From NCBI RefSeq assembly GCF_003265705.1, contig NW_020312966.1, positions 25,361,761-25,425,760 on the forward strand: DNA of 64,000 nt. Direction: 5' to 3'. Positions 43,880-55,265 of the stretch are shown here, in pieces (position 1 is the stretch's first letter; each line of letters opens with the position of its first letter). Source of the DNA: Callorhinus ursinus. Lineage: Eukaryota; Chordata; Mammalia; Carnivora; Otariidae. A program made the position numbers and the translations under genes. The notes below the pieces were generated by a model. The model saw nothing but the letters and a program-made list of their open reading frames with translations. It was not told the origin of the DNA and ran no database searches.

Positions 43880-44110
43880 TATTCAGGCTACATGGGTTCA
43901 TCCCTGACTCTGTCACTTAGGAGCTGTATGGCCTTCCAGGTGACTTTGTATCCCCGTGCCTTGGTGTCCTCCTCTTTAAAGTAGGGGAAATAATTGAACC
44001 TTCCCTCATAAGGATGCTGTGGGAATTGCATGACTTAATATATATGAAGTGCTTGGCAAATAACAAATGCCTGGGAAATAATAAACACCAGATAAATGGT
44101 ATTTTTTTGT
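43880..44110 (+). mobile_element. MIR-type ancient SINE
   Basis: Sense-strand blocks CCCTGACTCTGTCACTTAGG, AGCTGTATGGCCTTCCAGGT, AAAGTAGGGGAAATAATTGA and AAGTGCTTGGCAAATAAC follow the MIR consensus order. Confidence 0.8.
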
Positions 44111-44579
44111 TCCAATAGAGCACCTGTTCTTTGCAGGGGCCTGTGTGGAACTCTTGAGATCCAGAGATAGCCCTTGCCCCAGGAGGTAGACCAGATGGCA
44201 ACAAAGTCAGCTAGAAAGCAAGTAGATGAGTGTTGCTATCCAGAGTGAAATGGGAAACATGGTCCCTGTCTAGCTCCACCTCCTCATAGGAGAACCTCAG
44301 CAGTCTAGCTAGAGACTCTACTTACTTCACAACTAGTAAATTCAAGGGCTACCTTTATTGCTTTGGTAACACATGGTCTTTTTGAAAAACAAAAACAAAA
44401 ACAAAACCCCAAAAAACATGAAGCAAAAACAAAACAAAACATAATCCATGAAGCACTTGATACTTATCAACTGTCAGGTCAAGTCCATCTGTGGTCTTCA
44501 TGAGGCCACAAGTGATGAGGATGCCCAAAGGCCTTTGGTCATGTCCACACAAGAGTTTCAGGTGCAAACACACCTCCTG

Positions 44580-44950
44580 CCCTCATTGCTTCCACTTACC
44601 CGCACTGGGCATCCTCTTTGTCACCTCCGGTCCACGCCATTCCCTTTGCGTGGAGCACTCTGTCCACACCTTTTCCCCAGCCCACTCTCTTGGCCTGCAG
44701 AAGTTGTACATCTCCTTCATGAGCAGTTTGGACGTCACTTCTTGCACGGAGTCTGCCCCCACCTCCTTCTACCTCCGCCAGTCTGGGTTAAATAGCAAAC
44801 CGTGGCCCACAGTACCCCCACTCTCAGCGTTATTACAAGCCACCATCGAATTGTTTGCCACTCCTTCCCCCAGCCTTTTTAGAACACAATTCATGACCCG
44901 TGTGTATGATTAGCATGGTGCTTGCCATATACTTGGCTCTGGACAAATAG
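44580..44950 (+). mobile_element. L2-type LINE 3' fragment
   Basis: CACTCTGTCCACACCTTTTC, a block on short-treatment-type sequence CTCCTTCATGAGC and an end GGCACTGGGTGGATAAAC resemble the 3' part of L2. The match is loose. Confidence 0.45.
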
Positions 44951-46290
44951 GCACTGGGTGGATAAACAAGCATTTGATTGTAAGTCATTTCCACTGGTAC
45001 ATATAAATTACTTTCGTGATTGATACGTGGAGAGTTAGAAAGGCTTTTAAGCTTTTGGGAGAGATGGTTAGACTTTTCACCTGGAATACTCTATAGCTTC
45101 AGTAGCCAGTACCATTACCTCAGTGGTACAGATCATGCGATCTCTGGAGGGGCCTCTGGGCTGGAAGCATCCCAGGAAAGGTATTCCTGGACCCTGATGG
45201 AGCAGGGGAGTGAAGGTTAAGTCGAATTCAATAACAGGATGAAGTAGCGGTCTAGTGTTGACTTCTGCTTGGTGACTGAGCTGTCCTCTGCACTTGATAG
45301 ACATCTGCACTCTAGACCTGGAAGAAAGGTTTTCATGAGCAGAGGATGGGAGGATGTAGTAAAAAACAGGGTCTGCCTTTCCATTGCTGTCTGCCGCCTA
45401 TAGAGAAAAGTGGGGAGTTAAGCTGCAGAGTGGAGAAATTCTCCATAAGAATAGAGTTGTTCCCTGAACTGTTTCTCAAAGTACTGGGTCACTTTGTTTC
45501 TGTAGATAGCACATATTTCAACCCTTGACCATCTACATGAAATAATGTGCCCTATAGGTAAAAGCAGGCTGGTGGGACTTTCTGTGCCAGGTGGTGGGGA
45601 GTTTGGCGGTGGGAGATGAGCAAGAGGGTTAGTAACAGCTTCAGCAAGCTTCCATTTCCATCGTCTTAGTTTCTGTAGGGGCCTGGCTGTGAGTAGAGCT
45701 CCAGACTTCTTTCCCACTTGCTTTTCTTCTCTTTTTTTTTTTCTTCCCTCTTGGAGAGTTTGGGAATAGGCACCTCAGCTCTTCTGGACTTCTTCAAGTC
45801 TGCCTGTTCTAGTGGGCTATCCACTCTGATAATACAATTAAGTAGATGCTTCTCCCTGACCTTCTTTTCTGAAATCTCAGTGACAAATATTTGTTTCGGT
45901 TTGATTTTCCTTTCCAAAAAACTCCGGACACAAACCACCTTTTAAAATACTTATTTACAGCTTGTGTTATGTGGTGGGGTTTTAGTGGCTGCTATGAACT
46001 GAGATGCTGCAGCTTATCAACAAAACCTTTATCAATCATTCCAGAGGTTGACCTTTCTAAAAATACTGCCTGCAGACTGTGAGAGAGCATCCGTTTGGAA
46101 TTCCCCCAGGAAAGAGAATAGAATGACCAGAGATGATGATGTGGCTTGTAATTTAAACTTGGCGATTTTGCCTTCTGCTTTCCCTGGTTCCTTTAGTATG
46201 TGCTAAAAACATATTACATGTGAAATACAGACGTTGACATCAAGAAAAGTAGAAATTCTTTCTCCCTAAAGAAATGTAAATTCGTCTTTA

Positions 46291-46620
<330 letters not shown>

Positions 46621-46936
46621 CTAAAGATGAAGCAGTCCCCGCTTCGCCCCCGGCCCCCAAGACCTAAGGAACCGCACGGCTACAGGAAAACTGAGTCCCC
46701 TTCCGGCGGCGCCAGAGGCGTCTTGTCCCAGAAGCTGCGGGGAGGAAGGTTCTCCAGCGTCCGCGGGGAGTGCGACCCGGGGCCCAAGGCGGGGAACGCG
46801 CCACGTTCACACCCGAAAGCTTCCAGCACCGAAAACTGGTCCCTCAGGAAGCGAACTGTCGGTCCTGTACTTTACAGTGTTTGATTAAAAGTCCAGTCAT
46901 TCCTTACCCCATTTCTTTCCGTAATAATTGGGTTCC

Positions 46937-47063
46937 ACCTGCCTGCTTCTAAGAGTTCATAATGTTAGCTAATGGAGTTCCAGAGTCGCACCTTAAAAAT
47001 GCACCTGCCTGCTTCTTGCTTATAATGTTAGCTAATGGGATTCCAGAGTCGCACCTTAAAAAT
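46937..47063 (+). repeat. Tandem duplication of about 62 bp
   Basis: ACCTGCCTGCTTCT to ACCTTAAAAAT occurs at 46937-47000 and again at 47003-47063, with a few differences. Each copy has AATGTTAGCTAATGG and TTCCAGAGTCGCACC. Confidence 0.9.
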
Positions 47064-47094
47064 ACAAGACTTCATAATGAAAACCTAGTCTTAG

Positions 47095-47435
47095 AAAGAG
47101 AGAAAAGAGCGGCCCCCTCTCCTCTGCAGCTACAGAGGGAGAGAAGCTTTCTTGTCCTAAAACTCGTTCGAAGGATCTGCTTGATAAGATGTCAAATTGA
47201 GAACATTCACAAGAATTTCTATATTGTCGTGGGGACTTGTGTGAGTATTTGTAACTGTTCCCAATTTATTCTAGTCTTTGTAAAATAAATCTGCCCTTGG
47301 GAATACAATTTGAACAGAGAGCCTTAGTGAAACTCCCAAGAATTTACAAATTATGTGGCCACAACTGTGAAAGTAACTTCCCCAATGAAATTATGATTGG
47401 CTGTGTTGCTTGAAATCTATTGTCATGGTGATAAT
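47095..47435 (+). repeat. Old dispersed repeat, copy A
   Basis: Shares an ordered series of blocks with 54955-55265: CCCTCTCCTCTG, GAGGGAGAGAAGC, GATCTGCTTGATAA, TTGAGAACATTCACAAGA and CTGCCCTTGGGAAT. It is probably an ancient LTR-type repeat that I cannot name. Confidence 0.6.
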
Positions 47436-47974
47436 GCCGAAATCAACATTTCAGTTTTTCTAAACTGTATCAATATTTGAAGGATTTCGCTGTCACACTC
47501 TATAAGGCAGCAACGGACACTTACCTTCCCCGACATACATGATGGGGGGTGAGGGGATGAGGTGTGAAAGCCCATGACGCTGCTAGATTTCCCATTTCAG
47601 TGAAACATAGAAGGTCTATGAAATCAGTTGGAGACTCCATGAAGTAAGCAACTATTTCTTTAATATTATAAAATTAGCCATCATATTATTAGCGTGCTTG
47701 GAGCCCACAGAATCATAAACAGTACAGTCACTCCTACTACGGCTTTGACCATACTGTGGCAGGCAGTCCGAAAGACCGCAGAGCCAACAGTAATTTGTTT
47801 GGGTTTTTCCTTTGGTTAGCAACTGTCAAAATGTGCACTGAAATTCTGGGAAGTAAGCTGTTTAACAAGCCAGAGACAAATCTTGGGGGAAAAAAATGAG
47901 AGAGCAATGGTTTCCAGAAATCTGGATGTGAATTCTATCTTCTACTCAATTCCCAGTGTCACCAGCAAAGACCA

Positions 47975-49200
47975 TGTGCCGGAGTCCAGCTCCAGCAGGA
48001 AAGGGTTCCTCGAAGGAAAGGACAGCGTCGGCAAGGGAGGAGACTCGGACACAGGATCGGGTTGTAAGCATCTCCTCTCTGAGAGCCTCGGAGGGGCTTT
48101 ATTTATTCGTTAGAATATCTCCTTGTTTTTCCATTCTTTCGTAACATGTGATTTTGTTTTTTACATTTTATTGCAACCATTTCGGATTTAAAAATCAAAG
48201 GTGCTAAACAGAGCGTGACAGTGCGAGACAAAGCGTGACCTATCTGCTATTGTGTGCCAAAGCGAAGAAGTTATATTTTTACTCTTGCCTAAAGGTTTAT
48301 CTAAAGTTTATTCTTTCTCCAAAGGCAGCTTACAGTGTGTGCACCCTATCTTATCAAAGTACTTATTCCATTTCTATATGTTTTCATCTCTTGTCCTTGC
48401 TCCATAGACACCATGGAGGATTACTCCTCTTAATCTTTAACAGAGGCTGACAGATGATGCCCGCTCCCTTTTTCCCTTTAATCTCATACCATTTGTTCAT
48501 GTCCTCATCATCAATTCCATTATAAGGAATGGGAGGAGTAGGGGTAAGGAAGTTAATCCTACACCAGGGCTTGCCTCGAGGGGCATACCAAAGGTGGCCT
48601 CCTATTTTGTATGCAACATAGGGAGGTCCCTGTACTGTGGGAATCACACGAGATTTTCCTTTCCTAGAATCCTGATGTTTCTAGGAGGAATCTCATCAAT
48701 AGGAATTTTTACTGGGCCTGGATCCAACAGCTCCCTTACAGATTGGAGGACATTGGGTATTTTTACTTCTTGGCCCACCGTCAGCCTTTTTGGAATCAGT
48801 TTCATTATGATTGCTTGCATAGGCATAACTAAATTTATAAATCATTTTATCAGGAAACCCCAGAAAAAAATCCCATGATTATAAAGATCGTCGCAAATAA
48901 AATGAAAGGAAGTAGCAGGAGCCAGCTGTGGAGTCTCCTGATTTTCAGGATTGTCCCCCATACTTGGACTTTGTCAAACAGCGTGAGTAGCTTGACTCGC
49001 GCCAACCATGGAAAGGCCTCTCACACTGGCTCTGTTGCAGACGTCTGAAATTGGAGAAGGAGCGGATCTCCGTGTCACAGACTGCTGACAATAATGTAAA
49101 GAAACAGGGGAGGGGCAGACAGTGCCATTTTCCATACGCTTGAGAGAGAAGCCAGAAGAACAGTGTACACAGAGGACGAGGGGAATCCACCAGTGCAATG
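47975..49200 (-). pseudogene. Antisense remnant of a class II-type retrovirus (LTR end and envelope-like piece)
   Basis: On the minus strand, frames at 48384-48647 (87 aa) and 48644-48826 (in another frame) carry runs such as IPTVQGPPYVAYKIGGHLWY and VKIPIDEIPPRN. These look like degraded envelope coding sequence with stops and frame changes. Below them on the minus strand an AATAAA (48096-48108 region) and the end GGACTCCGGCACA near 47976 fit the tail of an LTR. The class is a guess from these features; a search is needed. Confidence 0.45.
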
Positions 49201-51300
49201 GTTAGCATGATATGTTCACTTGGCTAGGCTGTGCTATCCAGTTATTCAACTGAACACTCATCTACATGTTGCTGTGAAGATATTTTGTAAATATGGTTAA
49301 CATCTACAATTAGTGGATTATAAGTACTCTCAGTAATATGGGTGAGCCAGCCAGTTGAACCAATTATTATTTCCAACCAGTTGAAAGGTTTTAAAAGCAA
49401 AATGGAAGTTTTCCTGAGGAAGAAGAAATTCGGTGTTAAGACTGTAGCATCAGCTCCTGCCTGAGATTTTCTAAAGGACAGGCCTGCCCAGCAGAGTTCA
49501 GACTTGCCAGTCCTAGAAATATTCATTCATTCATTCTTTCATTCTTTCATTCATTTATATTCTCTTACTGGTTCTGTTTTTTTCTGGACTCCGTTTCTCT
49601 GACTGATACAACCACTGAAGAAAAGACTGGAAACTAGAAACTGGAACTCTCAGAAAAGAAGGTGCAGTAGAAAGATCTCCAAAAACGAAGTTAAAGCCTG
49701 CCTCAGCTCCTGTCAGGTTGTGAACACGGCAGAGAAGTTTGAAGCAGCAGAAGCTTTTGGAAATCTACAAAACAACGGGATGTGTTTGTAGACACTGAGG
49801 AGAGCAAATGTGGGCAGGGCCTCCAGCTCTGAGTTGAAGCCCATTTTAGAGGTGCAAGATGGGATCTATGGCTCCAGGGACACCTTGGGATCTAGCCTGC
49901 CCAGCTGGGTAGGTGATGAGCATAAAATAGAACCAAGAAGTACCCCTGTTTGTTTCATTTCCGAAAATTCAGGCATAATTGTTCATGTTTCCAAACTTCT
50001 CTTTAGAAATCTCCTTTTTCTTACAGGGAGAGGATAGGCTGTGAACTTGGGTGGGAAAATACATTTTTATCTTGACCAACTTGTTACTGAAATTTTGGGT
50101 TTTCTTCCACTATGAACGTGGGCAACAGATCACAGTTGTATTTCAGCCCTTTTTACTTTATCACTTTCGGAAATCACAAATATTTCACATCAAAGTACAG
50201 TCGTTACAAATTTCTTTAAATAACATTTATGTTCATGAGTGCTTTGAAATTACAGTATTTATTAGGCCTCCTGCTGTATGTTGTCATTTAGCAGATTAAT
50301 AAAGGAGCACAAATATTACCATATCATAAATGTTTAATATTTTGATAACGTATTTCAATATAGTTAATTTCCCTTTGAAATCTTATGTATTTATCTTTTT
50401 TTCTTTATATTTAAAAGTATTTTTCTGTGAGGCAGTCCATAACCACCAAAGTGCCCTAGGGGTACAGTACAAAACCCCGGTCAGAAGTCCCTTGCTCGAC
50501 TGTCCTGGGGGAGATTCCTAACTAGAGCGACTTCAATGTTATGCAGAAAGAGTAGCAACATGTATATTCTTCTTAAGGACTGCTGCCATCTTATGAGCTG
50601 AAAACAACTATTTTCTAAACTCAGCGTGTATGCTCTCAGTATCAGGCAGTTTTACTCCAACTGTTAACAGCCCTCAACTCATTTACAATGCCCACCCAGG
50701 CATGGAGATAACGCTTACTGCTCAGAAATACAGAGAGGCTGAACCGCATACATAAGAGATACTTATTTGCTTCCCGAGAAAGCAAACACGTGAGAGCGTC
50801 CACGTGTGCGCGGGCTGATGATGCTCCTTTTAAAGGTGTCGAATTCTGAGTTGTAGGCCCAGCGGTAGAAGCACAGGCCGAGCAGGTGCTCAGCACGGAG
50901 CCTTGCTTAGTGAGGACTGAAGTACACGATGGGTAACGACCCGAGCAGACACAGGACAGCACGTCAGGTCATGCCAGGCCACAACGACTTCCAGTTTCCT
51001 ATGGGTCACATCCAAAGCCGTCGCGAGGGTCTACGGGACCGGAGGTGGTCGGCAGGCCTCGGCCCCGGAGATTTCCCCGTTCCCCGCTCTTTTCCCTGAG
51101 AGCCGCATTTCTTCAGCGTTAATTGCCGGCGCTGCGGGGCTTTCCTAGTCTTCCCGGTTTGTTCGTTTTCCTCCAAGTGCTCATCACGATTATTTTACTT
51201 ATTTAGTGCTTCATGGTCGTCAGTTTCTCGAAGGGCAGGGATCACATCGCTTTCCTTCTCGGGTCGGCTTCCAGCGCCTAAAACGGTAGGTAACACAGGT
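49201..51300. other. Intergenic DNA without recognised gene
   Basis: AT-rich, with a (ATTC)n microsatellite at about 49523-49556. The sequence becomes CpG-rich from about 51010 towards the tRNA-Arg gene. Confidence 0.5.
49523..49556 (+). repeat. Microsatellite (ATTC)n / (TTTC ATTC)n
   Basis: ATTCATTCATTCATTC followed by TTTCATTC units. Confidence 0.92.
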
Positions 51301-51700
51301 TGGTGAGCGAACGCGTGGATGGAGAGGGGGCGCGGGCAGAGAGGGTGCCGCGGCTTTGCGCGGGCCGAGCGCGAGCGCGCCTCGCCGGGACCCCCGGCGC
51401 CTGCGTCCTCCCGAAGGCGTACAGGCGCCCCCACGTCCCCGTGCGGGCCAGTGGCGCAATGGATAACGCGTCTGACTACGGATCAGAAGATTCCAGGTTC
51501 GACTCCTGGCTGGCTCGGGGCGCGGCGCGCTCTTTTACGTCTTTCCTCTGCACGCCGCCGAGGAGCTGCGTGGAGGTCGAAAAGTCGGGCGAAGGGAAGT
51601 CGGCCTGCAAGGTCTCCAGAGCGAGAAGGCGCCGCTTTTAGCGCAGCTGGGGTCATCACTCCTCTGCAGAGCGGGTTCCGCGTCTCGGCCCGCGGAATGT
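51300..51700. promoter_or_regulatory. CpG-rich DNA around tRNA-Arg
   Basis: Many CG dinucleotides on both sides of the tRNA gene (for example GCGCGGGCCGAGCGCGAGCG near 51358). It may be an unmethylated island maintained by active tRNA genes. Confidence 0.6.
51445..51517 (+). tRNA. tRNA-Arg (anticodon ACG)
   Basis: 73 nt. Starts GGGCCAGTGGCGCAATGGAT; the anticodon ACG is at 51478-51480 in the loop CTACGGA, the T arm is CCAGGTTCGACTCCTGG, and acceptor CTGGCTC plus G closes it. TTTT at about 51532 is a pol III terminator. It sits in CpG-rich DNA. Confidence 0.97.
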
Positions 51701-51961
51701 GCGCGGTCCCGGGGCACGCCCATTGCGACCGAGTTTCGTAAAGATTGAAGTCTTCCTATTGTTTTCCTGCATCTGGCCATTTTAAGGATGTGGCTTCAGG
51801 TCTGTACACTGCAAGGGTCTGGTCTGCGCTTCCCAATGGCGAGTTTGGTGTGAGCGCTCGCGGGGCCCGGAGGCATGTACCTAGAAACCACGGCCATCTG
51901 CGAGGGTGGAAGGGCGTGTTCTGCAGGGGAACTGCCTTCTGGGGCCAGCTTTCGCTGTCGC

Positions 51962-52034
51962 GTTTCCGTAGTGTAGTGGTTATCACGTTCGCCTCACACG
52001 CGAAAGGTCCCCGGTTCGAAACCGGGCGGAAACA
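51962..52034 (+). tRNA. tRNA-Val (anticodon CAC)
   Basis: 73 nt. Starts GTTTCCGTAGTGTAGTGGTT; the anticodon CAC is at 51995-51997, the T arm is CCCGGTTCGAAACCGGG, and acceptor CGGAAAC plus A closes it. TTTT follows at about 52048. It lies about 450 bases after tRNA-Arg and about 100 bases before a strong CpG island. Confidence 0.97.
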
Positions 52035-52134
52035 GGCGCCCTCCCCGTTTTGCAACTAATTCCTTAAAATTTTGTCTTAGCATTTAAAAAAATATATCGC
52101 GTCTTCATAAACACGCTCCCCGCCTTCTGTGGTC

Positions 52135-52990
52135 TTGTGGCCAGGCCGTGGTGCGGAGGCGGCGCCGCCCGAGGTGGGTCGGGGTCCGGCGGCCCGGGCG
52201 GCGGCCTGACGTATCGCGAGGGGAGAAGCGGCTCTCCCCCGCTCCGACGCGAGGCGGCCGGCCGCCCGCAGCCCCGGAAGCGGTTCCTCGCCGCCCGCCG
52301 CCTTCCTGTTCCCGGCAGGGCCCGCTGCGCGCGTCTCCCCTCGGCCCCACGGCCCGCGCCGGCCCTGCCCCAGCCGAGGGCACCCGCGCGGCCCTGGCCG
52401 CAGCTGGACGGCCGCGGGACTCGGGTAAGCAGCGGAGGCCTGAGTGCGCGCCTCCCGACCGCGGGGTGGTCGGGCCGCCCCGCGCCCCGCGTGCTGGGGA
52501 CCCTCCGGCCGTCGGGCCGGGCCGCGGTGAGGGCCGCCGCCCGGCGCGCCTCTCCAGGGGAGCGGTACCGCTGGCGGCCCGCAGCGCGACCCTCGGGGCG
52601 AGGCGCCCGCAGCGCCGCGGAGCCCGGAGACGCCCGGGCAGAGGCGGGGCGGCGACGAGGGCGGTGGAAGGACTGCGGCCGCAGGCCGGCGGCTGGAAGC
52701 GGGCGGGCGGGCTGGCCCGGCCTGGGCGCGGCCTCTCCCTCCGCTCGCCCCCGCTCCGTGAGGCCTCCCTTCGGGAGAGCCCGCCGGGCGGACGCCGGAG
52801 GCCCGAGGCGGGCTGCACTCTGGCCGCCTGCGCGCCCCGCCAAAAGAAAGGAAACGATCCCGAAGTTCAGCAGCGGACCAGCTGTGGGTTCCGCGTGTTG
52901 CCGCGAAGCTTGGGAAAAGTCCCCGGCAGCCCCTGTTGAAAATCGGGTCTTGAGCCCGGGTGTGTGGCCTCTGACCTCTGGCTGACACAC
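52135..52990. promoter_or_regulatory. Strong CpG island, likely promoter of a non-coding RNA
   Basis: About 850 bases of dense CpG. A good donor CGG/GTAAGC lies at about 52422-52430 on the + strand. The position between BTN1A1 and HMGN4 is where human has the non-coding RNA HCG11. Long open frames on both strands (up to 308 codons) are due to GC content: they overlap one another and show no known domain. Inference: a divergent or + strand RNA starts here. Confidence 0.6.
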
Positions 52991-54304
52991 GGCCTGCGTC
53001 CATGTTAATTGGGATCCGTCGGGCTTTTTCTGGCGCAGAAGTCTTGCTATTCCACCTGACAGCCTCGGGGATAGCCTCAGGATTTCCTTCTTAGATGTGT
53101 TGTCACGACTACTCCTACTTTTATTGTTTTTATTTCTGCTGCTACAACTACTACTTTTAGGGGTTAGCCAAGCCTAGTCTCTCAGACCCCGTTGCTCTAG
53201 GTTCCCTGAAACGACTGTTTCAGGGATGTGATGTTTTTATGGCCATGAGAAAAGAAAGGGCGATCTTTACCTAATGAGCTGTTTTTCTTTCTCTTTCTCT
53301 CCGCAGCTCCCTCTTCCTCCATTTTCATACCTTCTCAGAAAAGCCCTTGCTTTTATCATCTTGTTAATTCCCTTGTTAGCAAGATAATAATCAGCTTTGG
53401 TATGTGCTCAGTAGAAATGTATCTAAGACATTTTCATTTGAAATCTCTTCTGTACCGCCCAGAAATACAAGTGAGTTAACGTGGTGCCCTGAAAGGAGCC
53501 AGGGGTCTCAGGGGCCTGGGGGGTGTTGGGAGATGTGTCCCCTCCCGTCGCTCTGTGATGCCAGTGGGCAGGAGTACTTTAGCTGAAACCGAGTGTGCCC
53601 AAGCCAACCAGTTGCAGGGGGGTGACGGTTTCATCGAAAGCCTCTGACTCTCTGCTTCTCTTCAAATCAGGTGTTTTCTGGCAAAATGCGGAAGGAGCCA
53701 TACCCTTTCAGACACTCTGCCTTTCTCACCTTCTTCTACCACCCTTCCCTCCCCCAGTCTCCCTCAATGCCAAATGGCAGCTCAGGCTGCCCACCTTGGC
53801 TGATAGATCCTTTGGAAGGTGGAGAACAAGCGGGCCCCAGATAGTGGCTGACCCCATGTGAGCCCTTGGTCCTGGGGCAGACTGCACCTTACCTACGATC
53901 TTTTATTTTATTTTGTTATAGCCTTTATCGTCTCTTTCCTAAGCTTGGCGTTAGCAGCCTTCTCCCAGACCTTCCCTCCAACCTCAAGGCACGGAGAGAA
54001 GAAGGTGGCCTTCTGACTTTGGGGTGGGATTGAGACCAGAACCCAAGTTAGAACTGTCTCCCAGAAATCCAGGTCAGTAACAGTCAAGGGAGCAAAAGGA
54101 TGCTGCTAAAATGTGACTTGTACCTGTTTGCTGGGAATGGGGTGGGGTGTGTAGGATGAGGTAGGATTTGCTGCTCCATGGACACCGGAGACAGGCTTAT
54201 AATGAAAGAGACAAAAAATATGGGGAGAGGATTTTGAGAGCTATGCAAAACCGCAAAATGAATCGAATCCAAGATGTGTTGTAGGTCACTAGGGTCTTTA
54301 CACT

Positions 54305-54700
54305 CCTCCCTCCTGTGGTAGTCTGCTAGGGCTGCCATAACAAAATGCCACTGACTGCATGTCAAGAACAACAGGAATTTATTTTGTCGCAGTTCTAAAG
54401 GCTGGAAGTCCAGCATCAAGATGGTGGCAGGTTTGGTTTCTTCTGAGGCCTCTCTCCTTAGCTCACAGATGGTCACCTTCTTGCTGCCTCTTCACAGGGC
54501 CACCCCTGTGTGTTGTCTGTGCCCTCATCTATTCTTATATTGGATTAGGACCCACCCACATGACCTCATTTTTCCTTGACTACCTTTTTAAGGGCCCCAT
54601 CTCCAAATACAGTCACAGTCTGAGGTCCTCGGGGTTAGGACTTCAACCTATGAATTTGGGTGGGGGGGGGGCAAATTCAGCTCACTTCTGGGGACGAAGA
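54305..54700 (+). repeat. Old interspersed repeat copy
   Basis: Blocks GGGCTGCCATAACAAAATGC, GGCTGGAAGTCCAGCATCAA, GAGGCCTCTCTCCTTAGCTC, CATCTCCAAATACAGTCACA and TATGAATTTGGGTGGGGG. Same family as the copy near 5.2 kb. Confidence 0.65.
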
Positions 54701-54954
54701 TCTATGTATTATATATATTATTGACTGAGTTTGGAGATCTCCCAGCAGTTAACCTCGCAGAAGACTATAGCACACCTGCATCTCCTCATTTTTTTCATCA
54801 TTTGCATATTTCTGTTGCAGATGAGACAGACTATTTGCTTTTTATTTGACTTTTAGGTTTTTAAAGCCACTTCTACCAGTTAAACTTCGTGGGTCTGCTT
54901 CTAATGAAAATATGCAAGTCTTCGTAGCTAACAAAAGTATTGTTTAAAAAGGAT

Positions 54955-55265
54955 GGAGCAGATGTTCCCTCTCCCCTGAGGCTGCTGAGGGAGAGGTACC
55001 TTTCCACATTATAGAACAAGCAATCTGCTTAAATGAAGAGTTAAATTGTGAGCTTTCACAAGATTTTTGGCCCGATTCTTTGCAATGCAAGGATGAATGA
55101 TTCAACACTTTTACTATTTTGTTTGTTCTGTTCTCTGTTAATATACTTCTGTCCTTGGAAGTGTTATTTTAACAAAGGGGAATTGTTAAATTCCTAAAAC
55201 TTTAAAAATTGTTGCCATGTCATGATAATTTCTTGCCCTGGTGATAGCACTGAAAGTCCTTTCTC
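54955..55265 (+). repeat. Old dispersed repeat, copy B
   Basis: Partner of 47095-47435: CCCTCTCCCCTGAGG, GAGGGAGAGGTACC, AATCTGCTTAAATGAA, TTGTGAGCTTTCACAAGA and CTGTCCTTGGAAGTG in the same order. Confidence 0.6.

Noticed and set aside
52064..53003. Two overlapping 308-codon open frames on the minus strand and 282- and 263-codon frames on the plus strand
   Set aside because: All lie in the CpG island, overlap each other in several frames, are full of A, R, G and P, and have no domain. GC-rich DNA rarely contains stop codons by chance.
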